Source of the DNA: Marinosulfonomonas sp.
GTDB lineage: Bacteria > Pseudomonadota > Alphaproteobacteria > Rhodobacterales > Rhodobacteraceae
Assembly (NCBI GenBank): GCA_022712735.1
Contig: JAFLKA010000106.1
Span: 1-21,906 of the forward strand
Direction: 5' to 3'
Length of the DNA: 21,906 bases
The notes beneath the pieces are model-generated. The model saw only the letters and a list, made by a program, of their open reading frames with translations, was not told the origin of the DNA and made no database searches. Below, in pieces: positions 12,098 through 21,144 of this stretch (position 1 is its first letter; each line of letters opens with the position of its first letter). A program made the position numbers and the translations under genes.

Positions 12098-14752
12098 TTA
12101 AGCTACTTGCTCTTGACGGGTGATAATGTCTGCTGCCCAAGATTCAAGAACGGCAATCTCGGCCTCAATTTCATCTGGCGTCGGCAATCTTTGGTTGAGT
12201 TCTCCTGGCTGGCTGTGCAGGAGTTGCGAGCAACGGCCATAGGCTTCGCGCATATCGTGGCAATCTTGTTCTTGCAGGATGGTAAGGCGAATTAGCCCGT
12301 CTGTCTGCACCTTCTTTGCCAGTCGCTTAATCACCGGCGATACCGCATCTTCAACGGCTCGCTCCCATGCCTCCCGTAACTGCTCCGAAAACGAACGAAC
12401 CTCACGTCGCCAGTTCGCCTGATCGCCGCGCTCATGATGAATTTTCACATTCCCTAGGTGATTTCGCATCTGCGTGACCACTTTGTGGACGGGCAGAACA
12501 TTGGCAGGTGGTTCAGTGTTGCAGAAGCCAGCAGCATCTCTGCCCCGACTGACAACCCGGTAGGCAATCGGTATTGCCGCGCGATCTCGTGTTTCCCTAC
12601 TAGCTTCCTCCAGCAACACCAGAAAGGCAATATCATGTGTGAAAATTATAACCTGCCGTTTCAGGCTCTCTATTGCCAATCTTTCCGCAACTCTGTCCCT
12701 GTGAATGTGGTCAAGCGATGAAACGGGATCGTCAAAGACGATGCCCGACGATGTTTCAAGCGTGGACAAATCAGCGAGGAATGCCGCCAAGGCAACGCAG
12801 CGATGTTCACCCTCGCTCAATATCTTGCCGACTGGCTCATCCGGTTTGCTTATCATGCGAACATGGAACAGGGGTATCCCGGCGGAAGTGCGGGCATGTT
12901 TCAATTCTATGGCGTGTTGTTCGGCGATACCAAGCCGTGCGACCTCCTGCGCGAAACGCGCTCGAAGCCTGTCGGTTACAAGTCGCGTCGCAAGATCTGC
13001 ACTTAGAGTGGTGATCTTGTTGGTTGCCGTGGTTTTCTGCACTGTCTTGAGGTCAGCAACGGCTTTCAGCCGCTTGATCTGTTCTAGCACATCGGTTTTG
13101 ACCGTACCTAGCCATTGGCGGGCAGCCAGCTCGTTATGCTCGGCTATTAGGGCTTTCCTCTCTGGCGAATCCTTCGTGGCCAAAAAGCCACTCGCCCGTG
13201 TTTCCAGCCCTTGTGCAAGCGCGGTCATTTCTGCATCCGGCACCGCGACCGCAGGGGTCTGAATGACGGCATCCTCCATCCCGACTGTCTTAAGGATCGA
13301 GCACAGCCGCCACACATTCATGACAGCGGAACGCTTGACAGTCTTTGCCAGTTCTTCATCTGCCAAGTTATCTCGGATCAGAGACACGATTGCCTGAATA
13401 TCCTTCATGGATATACGTGTTTCCTGCATCGCTGAGAGGGCGGCGACATAGGCGTTGCGTGCTTTGTCCTCACGCTTCTTGCTCTCATCCAATACAAAGG
13501 ATTCAAAGCGGCTCAAGCGCTCTGACGCTTCGGGGCTCAATTCCTGATGGCATAGGACGCACCGGGCATCATCGCCGGTGACGGGAAATTCCTGTTCAGG
13601 AAATGCCCTTTCATTGGAATAGGTGCGGGCGGCTTCCCAAAGGGATAGCCACACATCTGATCCGACTTCAGGCAACGGCTCATCTGAAAATAGGTCTGCC
13701 GACACCAAGGCAGAAGCTGCGCGGGCTGTCGCATGGGCTTCGTACAACTGGCCAAAGCTGGCATTGCTTGCATCATTGACTGCATTCGCCAGTTTGCTCA
13801 GGCGTTCCTTTGCCTCGTCTATCTGCACCTTCTGCGTTTGAAGCTGGCGGGCAACCCGTGCCGGGTCGTTCGCAAGGTCGACGGCAAGGGTCTTCAGTCG
13901 TGCTTCATCGGCTTCAGATAGTCCGGCCAGTTCCTCCACTTTTGCATCCGTGGTATTTGTAGACAGGCCGGACAGAAGTTGTCCTACTTCTGTATCCGGT
14001 GCCCCTTCAGGATTTTTCAAGATCGCAGGCGTCTGGTTCTCGATCACCCTGATTTCAGCTTCCAGCTTGCCCTTGATCTCTTTGCAGGTTTCGGCCAGCG
14101 CGGCCATGATCCGCAGGGGCAAGGGGGTATAGGCTAGGTCATTGGTGGCATCCACATGGACAGCCGCCGTGCGGCTATCAAAGACACTGATTGCTGTCAG
14201 TCTGGCATCTGCTGCGGCTCCTTGCTTCCACGCAACAGACTGATTCTGCCCGCCTATGCGAAAACCGACTTCGGCCTGCGGGGTTCCCCGCTGTGCAGCA
14301 TAGATGTTCGGCAGAACGATATCATCCTTCGGCAATCGAGCGCGGCACGCCTGCTTCAAAACACGGGCATAACCCGATTTACCCGCTCCGTTGTCGCCAT
14401 AGATCACGGTCAGGCCGGTTTTGTTGAATGATAGGGTTTCACCGGGTTGCAAGGCATTCACGTTCTGTAAATTGTGCAACTTGGAAAGCGACACCTCCAC
14501 ATTCGATGCAGCCGGATCGCGGATATGATCGGCTTCAATGGGACTGCCTTCCTTTTCCCCTTTGCAAATTTCCAGCAAGTCATCTAGGTCGGACTGCCCC
14601 AACTGGTCCTTGCTACACAACCGACGCAAGGCATCCCGTTGCCACGCAGGACAGTCAGCTGACCAAGTGACAATCTCTGAAAGCACCTGTGCTTCGGATG
14701 AAGCACTACCTTCAGCAATTGGCGGATCAAGGGGCAAATCTTCGCTACTCAT
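12098..14752 (-). CDS. RloC/PrrC-like AAA ATPase with CxxC hook, last gene of defence operon
   Basis: 884 residues. A 90-residue N-terminal segment (WSADCPAWQRDALRRL) of a kind I have seen on other ATPases precedes Walker A GDNGAGKS (119-126). Long coiled-coil-like stretches (220-350, 405-600) surround CVLC at 398-401, a Rad50-like zinc hook. Then come the ABC signature LSEGE (645-649), Walker B IVFDDP (671-676) and the H-loop IIFTHD (702-707). The C-terminal 130 residues carry RxxxE (R793, E797) and R-x5-H (R840, H846), which recall the HEPN-type anticodon nuclease domain of RloC and PrrC. Those enzymes cut tRNA when a linked restriction system is disturbed. ATG 14752 follows the GIY-YIG stop by 4 bases. 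Domain order is seen; tRNase activity is inference. A plain PtuA-like ATPase is the alternative. Confidence 0.7.
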   Translation of the reverse strand: MSSEDLPLDPPIAEGSASSEAQVLSEIVTWSADCPAWQRDALRRLCSKDQLGQSDLDDLLEICKGEKEGSPIEADHIRDPAASNVEVSLSKLHNLQNVNALQPGETLSFNKTGLTVIYGDNGAGKSGYARVLKQACRARLPKDDIVLPNIYAAQRGTPQAEVGFRIGGQNQSVAWKQGAAADARLTAISVFDSRTAAVHVDATNDLAYTPLPLRIMAALAETCKEIKGKLEAEIRVIENQTPAILKNPEGAPDTEVGQLLSGLSTNTTDAKVEELAGLSEADEARLKTLAVDLANDPARVARQLQTQKVQIDEAKERLSKLANAVNDASNASFGQLYEAHATARAASALVSADLFSDEPLPEVGSDVWLSLWEAARTYSNERAFPEQEFPVTGDDARCVLCHQELSPEASERLSRFESFVLDESKKREDKARNAYVAALSAMQETRISMKDIQAIVSLIRDNLADEELAKTVKRSAVMNVWRLCSILKTVGMEDAVIQTPAVAVPDAEMTALAQGLETRASGFLATKDSPERKALIAEHNELAARQWLGTVKTDVLEQIKRLKAVADLKTVQKTTATNKITTLSADLATRLVTDRLRARFAQEVARLGIAEQHAIELKHARTSAGIPLFHVRMISKPDEPVGKILSEGEHRCVALAAFLADLSTLETSSGIVFDDPVSSLDHIHRDRVAERLAIESLKRQVIIFTHDIAFLVLLEEASRETRDRAAIPIAYRVVSRGRDAAGFCNTEPPANVLPVHKVVTQMRNHLGNVKIHHERGDQANWRREVRSFSEQLREAWERAVEDAVSPVIKRLAKKVQTDGLIRLTILQEQDCHDMREAYGRCSQLLHSQPGELNQRLPTPDEIEAEIAVLESWAADIITRQEQVA

Positions 14753-14756
14753 AACG

Positions 14757-15944
14757 CTACCTTTCTTTCAGACACGCGCCTTGCGGATCGTAGGCATATC
14801 CAGAAATCGTCCCATCCTTGATCCTCTCAACCGCCTCCTTGATCACAAACAAAGGCACAAGAAACCATTCGCGAGGCATCACTGGCCGCCCAAAACGATC
14901 CATGATCTCGATCTCGAGCCGTGCGGGTTCGAAAATGCGGTGGATCAGGTTTTCAAGCTTCGTGCGGTTGATGTTGTAGAGTTCATATTTCGCTACAACC
15001 TCGACATTTGCCATTAGGAAGGTTGGTTGTAGGTGCGCTCCCGCAATGCGTTTTTCCACGTTCATATTGGTGACGCCGATCTTATGCACCAGATCACGAT
15101 TTTCCGCGACAAGCGGGTGATCAGACTTACTCCGAAGGACATAGATCGTCCCGCTCGCCTCATCGCCATCAATTGTTTGATCGGAAAACAAAGGACCGGC
15201 AGTCGGCTCGGTGATCCGTCTTCCCGCATCATCTTTGTTCAGGGCACGCTGAAGCGAGCGCATGAGCATGTTGCTCTCTGTCCCATTGTCGAAGATCACG
15301 CGCAATCTTGCGTCGGTGCGCCCATGCTCCGTGGTGGTAATTTCGCCCTTTTCGGCAACATAGGCTTTTTGCCCGCTGACAATGAAGAAACGGCCTTTTT
15401 CAATCTCAGCTTTCATCTCAAAGGGTCTGGTTTCGCGCAGGCCAGTGTTCAGCTCTTTCTGCACTTGCTCGAAGAGCGGCTTGAACGACTCGAAGTCATC
15501 ACATCTTTCGCGGTTCGCAACATCTTCGGCAGCCTTCTTCTCAGCGGTCGATCGGACATGCTTCAGCTCTGTGATAGGCGGAATTTCCACTTCAATTCCG
15601 AGTTCAGCCAGCAGCGCATCATCGTCAAGTTCTTCAGTGTCAGTCAGTGTAGTCTGAGCTGATCTCGCCAAAATCCCTTGATGATCAAGAGATTCAACCA
15701 GATCACGGCATTCTTGCTGCTCGCGGATACGATCCAAGCGAACGGCATAAAGGCGCTCAAAGATGTCCCGCGTTTCGCCATGTTGTGGCCCGCGTGAATG
15801 TTCCTCAGTGAAGCGCTGTATCTCTTCAAAACCAGCAACGATGCGTTCTTCACGTGGGGTGCGACTAACGGCTTTCTTTGTCTCAACCTCAACGCCCAGC
15901 TCGGCCAGAAGGGCATCGTCTTCTTGGGTAAACTCCTTAGCCAT
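14757..15944 (-). CDS. GIY-YIG nuclease protein of the defence operon, duplicated N-terminal motif
   Basis: 395 residues. The nuclease domain is C-terminal: GTIYVLRS (265-272), LVHKIGVT (285-292), VEKRIAG with R299, the catalytic-type E331 in KLENLIHRIF, and REWFLVPL (358-365). This is the T5orf172/MUG113 branch of GIY-YIG. The first 130 residues are mostly acidic and helical, with the 13-residue motif DDALLAELGxEVE at 9-21 and again at 108-120. A central domain (150-250) is unrecognised. ATG 15944 lies inside the helicase gene's end (8-base overlap, ATGGCTAA), so the two are translationally coupled. The likely role is DNA cleavage after helicase loading. A restriction role is inferred from context. 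Confidence 0.8.
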   Translation of the reverse strand: MAKEFTQEDDALLAELGVEVETKKAVSRTPREERIVAGFEEIQRFTEEHSRGPQHGETRDIFERLYAVRLDRIREQQECRDLVESLDHQGILARSAQTTLTDTEELDDDALLAELGIEVEIPPITELKHVRSTAEKKAAEDVANRERCDDFESFKPLFEQVQKELNTGLRETRPFEMKAEIEKGRFFIVSGQKAYVAEKGEITTTEHGRTDARLRVIFDNGTESNMLMRSLQRALNKDDAGRRITEPTAGPLFSDQTIDGDEASGTIYVLRSKSDHPLVAENRDLVHKIGVTNMNVEKRIAGAHLQPTFLMANVEVVAKYELYNINRTKLENLIHRIFEPARLEIEIMDRFGRPVMPREWFLVPLFVIKEAVERIKDGTISGYAYDPQGACLKER

Positions 15945-18000
15945 TGGCGGCCTCCTGCTTCATGCGCGCAAGGTATGCCACGCCTTCAGCCATTTTCTTT
16001 TCCCAAGCATCCGGCGATATGATCGAGGGAAGCCGCCCGCGCTCCTGCTTGAACTTCACGGCACGACGAGCCAAGTCACGCGCATCCTCTGGCGTGAGCT
16101 GTACTTTCTTAGCTGAAATAACGGCCGCAACCTGCTTGAGACTTTCCTCACTCATCGTTTTAGCTAGGATAGCGTAGGCTTCGCCGAAGGGGTTAATTCG
16201 GTCGATCAGATCAATATCGAGATCACGCACGTCCATCGCAAATTTCCGCACGCCGTCAATAAGCGCGGTGTTTCCAGTCGCTTGGGCATCATCCTCGGTT
16301 GAAAGAATAATCTCTTTGGCTTTCTGGGTCAGATTCAAGGCTGCTATCGCGTGCTGACGCACCGCCTCCTGATCATCAGCGTCCAGTTCAGGAAACTTGG
16401 CTCCAACAATTTTACCCATACGCACCTGCGTCAGCTCTTCTGCCAATGTCTCGCCACCGGCGTGATCACCATCAAATAAGCCGCGCTCAAGTGTCTGCTT
16501 ATCCTGAACAAACGCGGTAATCACCTCGTTCAAATCCTCTTGACAAATGCGTTCGGCCTCTTTGCTCTTCGGCTCCGCAAGCCCTTTTATCTCGATCTGG
16601 AATTGGCCGCTTTTTTCGTTGAACCCAACATTTGTTTTCTCTGGGTCATAGCCATCCTCACCATAGTCAAAGCCTTCAACGGGGGAACTCTGAGGAGTCT
16701 TCGGGGTGAAGTTGAAACGAGGGGCAAGAACTTGCTCCATAAGCAAGCTGGCTGCGATCGCCTTTAGCGTATCATTGACGGCTTCCGTGACAGCCGCTTC
16801 GGCAGCATCGGGTTCAGCGATCAGATTGGTGAAACGGGCGCGGCTTTTGCCGATTGCGTCGCGGGTAGCGCGGCCAATGATCTGCACGATCTCGGTTAGG
16901 CTCGCCCGATAACCGACCGTCAGCGCATGCTCGCACCAAATCCAGTCAAAGCCCTCCTTGGCCATGCCCAAGGCGATGATAATGTCTACATGATCACGGT
17001 TGTTTTTCTCCGTGGGGTCTTTGAGCGCGGCTGAAACCTTATCTCGTTTCACCGCCTCATCGTCCACCAAATCGGCGATCTTCAAAATCCGTCCTTCGGG
17101 TGTCTTCACAAGCTGAAAGCCGGTCTTCGGGTCTGTGCCCTGCCAGTCGCCAAGCGCGTCGATAATGTGCTCGACCTCCTTGTGCTTGTCCTTTGTGCTT
17201 TCACGGGAATTTACGTTCGGAATATGAAGGATCGTCTTTTCGTCAGGATTGAGCACTTCCAAGATGCTGTCGGCGTAAGAACCGGAATAGAAGAAATACC
17301 CAATATCGAGCGTTTTCAGGTATTTGTAACCGTTCAACTGCTCATAGTAGGTGTAGGTGATGGTATCAAACTTAGACTCGTTTTCGGGCAACAATATTGG
17401 AGCCGCGTCGCCACGAAAATAACTGCCAGTCATTGCAACGACATGCACACGATCACGGGTTATGAATTCATTGAGCTGCTTGCCTAGGATATTGTCTTCG
17501 CTCGCTGAAACGTGGTGGAATTCGTCTACGGCAATTAGCCGATTATCAAACGCTTCCACCCCAAGCTTTTCCACGGCAAAGCGGAACGTGGCATGGGTGC
17601 AGACCAGGATGCGATCATCGCTTTCAAGGAACGCCCCGACCGACTTAACCTTACCACCATCAGTGCCTGGTGAATTACACAGGTTCCATTTCGGCTTAAC
17701 CTCCCAATCTGCCCAAAAGCCGAACTTGCTGAGAGGTTCGTCGTTGAAACTCGCGCCAATGGTCTTTTCCGGCACCGCTACAATCGCCTGCTTTACACCC
17801 TGATTTTCCAGCTTGTCGAGCGCGATGAACATCAGCGCGCGGCTTTTGCCCGAGGCAGGCGGCGATTTGATCAGAAGATACTGCTCGCCCCGCTTTTCAT
17901 AGGCGCGCTCTTGCATTGCTCGCATGCCAAGCTCGTTGGATGTGGTCGAGCCGCCGGTTTGGGCATAGGTCACAGAAACTGAGGGAACATTCTTCTTCAT
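15937..18000 (-). CDS. DEAD/DEAH-box helicase (superfamily 2) of the defence operon
   Basis: 687 residues. Motif I reads SPPASGKS (46-53), preceded by a Q-tip-like AMQERAYEKRGEQYLLIK region; AIVAVPEKTIG (72-82) is Ia; VDEFHHVSA (158-166) is II, a DEFH variant; VAMTGSYFRG (188-197) is III; and VQIIGRATRD (372-381) is VI. A C-terminal helical region beyond 430 is specific to this group. It should be an ATP-driven translocase or helicase acting on DNA, as the motor subunits of restriction systems do. ATG 18000 comes 2 bases after the upstream stop. The gene overlaps the GIY-YIG gene by 8 bases. No specificity subunit is seen. Confidence 0.87.
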   Translation of the reverse strand: MKKNVPSVSVTYAQTGGSTTSNELGMRAMQERAYEKRGEQYLLIKSPPASGKSRALMFIALDKLENQGVKQAIVAVPEKTIGASFNDEPLSKFGFWADWEVKPKWNLCNSPGTDGGKVKSVGAFLESDDRILVCTHATFRFAVEKLGVEAFDNRLIAVDEFHHVSASEDNILGKQLNEFITRDRVHVVAMTGSYFRGDAAPILLPENESKFDTITYTYYEQLNGYKYLKTLDIGYFFYSGSYADSILEVLNPDEKTILHIPNVNSRESTKDKHKEVEHIIDALGDWQGTDPKTGFQLVKTPEGRILKIADLVDDEAVKRDKVSAALKDPTEKNNRDHVDIIIALGMAKEGFDWIWCEHALTVGYRASLTEIVQIIGRATRDAIGKSRARFTNLIAEPDAAEAAVTEAVNDTLKAIAASLLMEQVLAPRFNFTPKTPQSSPVEGFDYGEDGYDPEKTNVGFNEKSGQFQIEIKGLAEPKSKEAERICQEDLNEVITAFVQDKQTLERGLFDGDHAGGETLAEELTQVRMGKIVGAKFPELDADDQEAVRQHAIAALNLTQKAKEIILSTEDDAQATGNTALIDGVRKFAMDVRDLDIDLIDRINPFGEAYAILAKTMSEESLKQVAAVISAKKVQLTPEDARDLARRAVKFKQERGRLPSIISPDAWEKKMAEGVAYLARMKQEAANG

Positions 18001-18002
18001 TC

Positions 18003-18410
18003 TTAAATCCTAAACTCTTCTAAAAAATTGATTGCCCATGCGGGAGGGATTGGCCAGCTCCGAAACCCCTTCTCGTGCCAGGTTATGCTTTCAGCTCCAA
18101 TAAGCCCGTTATCCTCAAGATAACCTACAAGTCGGTCGTGATCGTAGAGATAAACCGTATCGCCATGAATGAACGCCACATGGATGTCTTTGCTCTTGTA
18201 TTTGCGGTCGATCACAAGTCGCCCTTTCAGCTGCACCTTCAGAAAAGTATCGCCATTGATATGGCAGGCGATGAAATCGGCACCTTGCCAATCATCCGTC
18301 AAACGTAGGCAATTGAAACCATAGTCGGCCAGACAGGCCGCAACCTTGTGAAAATTGAAGTTTTCCTTTTGGCGTGAATTCAGATCGGAATATGGGACAC
18401 GTTTAAACAT
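18003..18410 (-). CDS. Small PD-(D/E)XK-like protein, 135 aa, candidate nuclease
   Basis: An N-terminal helix (RQKENFNFHKVAACLADYGF) with E16 is followed by LTDDWQGADFIACHI, with D45, and then FLKVQLKGR, with Q60 and K62. E...D...(E/Q)xK on a helix-strand-strand layout is the core of PD-(D/E)XK nucleases, and Q in place of E is known in related families such as DUF4365. The rest reads DRKYKSKDIHVAF and YLYDHDRLVGYL, a plausible continuation of the sheet. It sits 1 base after the methyltransferase stop and 2 bases before the helicase start. I infer a nuclease or DNA-binding subunit of the operon. No named family is certain. Confidence 0.7.
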   Translation of the reverse strand: MFKRVPYSDLNSRQKENFNFHKVAACLADYGFNCLRLTDDWQGADFIACHINGDTFLKVQLKGRLVIDRKYKSKDIHVAFIHGDTVYLYDHDRLVGYLEDNGLIGAESITWHEKGFRSWPIPPAWAINFLEEFRI

Positions 18411-18411
18411 C

Positions 18412-21144
18412 CTACGCGGCCCCGACTTTCGTTGTCATCCTGGTGTAAAGCTCAAATAGTTTTTCCAGCCGCTCGGTGTCGTTGCGGAAGCGGCGTCCGA
18501 TGTAGATGCGTTCAAGCGTCTCATCGTTGCGATCATGGGCGGCGCGCAGGTCAGCAGGCATCTTTTCTGGATCGTAGAGTTCAGCAATAGTCGCCGGAAA
18601 GTGCGCTTCACGTGCTAGAAGGATATTTTCAGCGCAACGGGTTAGGTCGATCACGTTCTTATCCGTGAGTGATGGGATCGGAAAAGTGTTCCAACCAAGT
18701 GTGTTTGAGTAAGAAAGACGCATCTCCAACCTGCCGCAAATGGCAGAAATCCAAGCCAAGTGCAGCTTTGACGCAATGACCGCAAACGCCCATTGCTGTC
18801 CCGCTGAAATGTAAAATGCTTTGTTCGTGGGAATCACTGAATGGCCTGCGACACCCGCAGGTAAGTACTCCCGATTTTCCGACGACACGATCGGAACAAA
18901 TATCTTAGAATCGCTGTCACCCTTCCGTTCGCGAAATTGGTAGGGCTTTGCGGCCAGTTTGTTGACTGCGGAATCAGTAGTTTCCAACCGATCACGCCTC
19001 ACACTTTTGATCCTCTTTTGCACTCCCTCAAATTGGCAAGCCTCTTCAAGTTCATCGTCAGCAATCCAAAGGCAGTAGCGTTCTTTTCCGTTGATGTACT
19101 CCGAAGAACCTAAAAACCGTCGGATAAAACGCTGAGGCAATCCCTCTGCCACTAGTTTGTCCTTCTCCGCAGAATCCAAAATCAACCCCGCCGATTTAGA
19201 GTAATATACCCCGTACTCCATAGGCAATTTCGTGAAACGAGGTTTCTTCTCCGCGGCTACTACCGTGATTTCATGCTCCGTAAGGTATGGATTGATATTG
19301 CTAACCTCTCGTTTGTTATCATCGGTGAAAATCCAACGTTGTCCGCTCTTTTTGCGGTCAACACCTGTGACAACAACAGTCACACCAGCCTTATTGGCAG
19401 CTAGGTTTGACCATTTAAACGAGGTATGGGCAAACCTGATCTTAAAGCCACGCTGATGAAGCAAGCCCCATGTGATTGGCACCTGTTGGCCCTGACAAAG
19501 ACTATTGGTGGAAACGAAGGCAAAAGGCGCATCACAAGTATCGTTGTACAAAGCGGCCTTCATCAACCATGCCCCAACATAGTCAACGTTTTTCCACTTG
19601 CTGGTTAATCCCGAGAACACATTCTGAAGGTCTTCCTTCTCTTGGGCTTTTTGCTTCCGAGCCCCTTTGAACGGAGGATTCCCGCAAATGTATGTTTCCC
19701 CGCCTTCATTATCAAAGTCGATCTGGGCCTGATCAAGCGGTGAAGCAAATAAATCATCAGCTTGATGTTTGACACCTGTTCCAGTGGGTGGGCAGACGCT
19801 CAGCCAATCCAGCCGGAGTGCGTTTCCGCAAGTGATCCAGTTCATTGCATCGAGCGGCAGGAACTCCGCCAAGGCTTCCTTCTGTCCGCGATATGTCACG
19901 TCACACTGGTACTCAGCAATAATCAGTGCCAGCCGAGCGATCTCGGCGGGGAAGTCACGCAGCTCGATCCCGCGAAAATTGGTGATCGGAATTTCCGTGC
20001 GCCTGTCAGCCTCATCGCGCAGTTTGTTGACCTCGGCCTCTATGCTGCGCATTTCCTTGTAGGCGATCACAAGGAAGTTTCCCGATCCGCAGGCTGGATC
20101 AAAAACCCTGATCTTGGCGATGCGGTTGCGCAGATTCAACAGCTTGCGCGGGTTATCCCCCGCCTCTTCCAGCTTTTTGCGCAGATCATCAAGGAAAAGC
20201 GGATTGAGCACCTTCAGGATGTTCGGCACAGACGTGTAGTGCATGCCAAGCGCGCCGCGCTCTTCATCATCTGCCACGGCCTGAATCATTGATCCGAAGA
20301 TATCGGGGTTGATCTTCGTCCAGTCGAGGTTGCCGATATGGATCAGGTAAGAGCGCGCGATGCGGCTGAAGCGCGGAACGTCCGTGCTGCCCGAAAACAG
20401 CCCGCCGTTTACATAGGGAAAGACATTCGCCCAACGGGCAATATCTGCGCTCGTGCGATCCTCGGCCTTGGTATTCATGGCGCGGAAAAGCTCCGTTATC
20501 ACCTCGTGGGTGTTTGAGCTATCCTTTACGCTCATCCGCTCAATCGTGCCGGTGAACTGGTCAGGCTCGGTAAAGATGTCGGTGTCTTCGGCAAAGAAGC
20601 AAAAAATCAGCCGCGCCATGAAGTGGTTCATGTCATGGCGACGTGCGGCCGTGCCCCATTCGGGGTTGTCCTTCAACAACTCGACATAAAGCCTGTTAAG
20701 ACGGCCGGTCGCCTTGATGTCAAAGGCACTCTCGCGGATCTGTTTGACGGTGCTGATACCAGCCAGGGGCAAGAAGAAACCAAAGTGATCAGGAAAGTCC
20801 TCATAGGCGCAGGCGATTGTTTCACCGCTGGCCAGTTCTTCGGCCTCCAGATCAATACCATCAGTCGCCAGCACGAATTTTGCCTTGGCCTTTGTTGTGG
20901 CGGGGCTGGCCTTGAGCTGGGCAAGAGTCTTTGTGACTTCGCCCTCAGCGCATACCTTCAGGTGAAGGTTGTTGGTCTGAAGCACGCCGCTCTGGTCGGA
21001 CTTGTTGGACGATCCGGCGCGCAGGCGTTTGATAGTTGTCGGCTTGTTTCCGAAGGCTTGCAGAAAAGCGAAAGGAAATTCGTCATGATCGAAGGGCTGC
21101 TCGGCTAGCGCAGAAATGGCTTCTTCTATTTCAACAGCATTCAT
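18412..21144 (-). CDS. MmeI-type N6-adenine DNA methyltransferase, apparently without nuclease domain
   Basis: 910 residues, first gene of the defence operon. A helical spacer (about 165-300, including NHFMARLIFCFFAEDTDIF) leads into the methylase: GMHYTSVPNILKVL, motif I VFDPACGSGNF (347-357), RGIEL (391-395) and motif IV GNPPF (488-492). A target-recognition region follows (about 640-830), ending MRLSYSNTLGWNTFPIP. This is the order seen in MmeI/type IIL enzymes. NPPF indicates adenine-N6 methylation. The first 125 residues lack a recognisable D...ExK, so cleavage is probably done by other operon products. ATG 21144 is backed by GGAGG nine bases upstream. The domain order is seen; the missing nuclease is judged by eye. 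Confidence 0.85.
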   Translation of the reverse strand: MNAVEIEEAISALAEQPFDHDEFPFAFLQAFGNKPTTIKRLRAGSSNKSDQSGVLQTNNLHLKVCAEGEVTKTLAQLKASPATTKAKAKFVLATDGIDLEAEELASGETIACAYEDFPDHFGFFLPLAGISTVKQIRESAFDIKATGRLNRLYVELLKDNPEWGTAARRHDMNHFMARLIFCFFAEDTDIFTEPDQFTGTIERMSVKDSSNTHEVITELFRAMNTKAEDRTSADIARWANVFPYVNGGLFSGSTDVPRFSRIARSYLIHIGNLDWTKINPDIFGSMIQAVADDEERGALGMHYTSVPNILKVLNPLFLDDLRKKLEEAGDNPRKLLNLRNRIAKIRVFDPACGSGNFLVIAYKEMRSIEAEVNKLRDEADRRTEIPITNFRGIELRDFPAEIARLALIIAEYQCDVTYRGQKEALAEFLPLDAMNWITCGNALRLDWLSVCPPTGTGVKHQADDLFASPLDQAQIDFDNEGGETYICGNPPFKGARKQKAQEKEDLQNVFSGLTSKWKNVDYVGAWLMKAALYNDTCDAPFAFVSTNSLCQGQQVPITWGLLHQRGFKIRFAHTSFKWSNLAANKAGVTVVVTGVDRKKSGQRWIFTDDNKREVSNINPYLTEHEITVVAAEKKPRFTKLPMEYGVYYSKSAGLILDSAEKDKLVAEGLPQRFIRRFLGSSEYINGKERYCLWIADDELEEACQFEGVQKRIKSVRRDRLETTDSAVNKLAAKPYQFRERKGDSDSKIFVPIVSSENREYLPAGVAGHSVIPTNKAFYISAGQQWAFAVIASKLHLAWISAICGRLEMRLSYSNTLGWNTFPIPSLTDKNVIDLTRCAENILLAREAHFPATIAELYDPEKMPADLRAAHDRNDETLERIYIGRRFRNDTERLEKLFELYTRMTTKVGAA

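Noticed and set aside
12705..13262. 185-residue open frame antisense to the ATPase gene
   Set aside because: It overlaps the coiled-coil part of the ATPase, and serine- and alanine-rich antisense frames are expected there.
15033..15662. 209-residue open frame antisense to the GIY-YIG gene
   Set aside because: The minus-strand frame has clear GIY-YIG motifs; the antisense product is serine/phenylalanine-rich and matches nothing.
19762..20292. 176-residue open frame antisense to the methyltransferase gene
   Set aside because: It lies fully inside a well-supported gene, has no family resemblance and no ribosome site. It is a by-product of codon bias.
12098..21144. Type I restriction, BREX or DISARM
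   Set aside because: No HsdS/HsdM/HsdR set, no PglZ or BrxL, and no DrmA/DrmB-like gene can be read. The methyltransferase is of the MmeI type.
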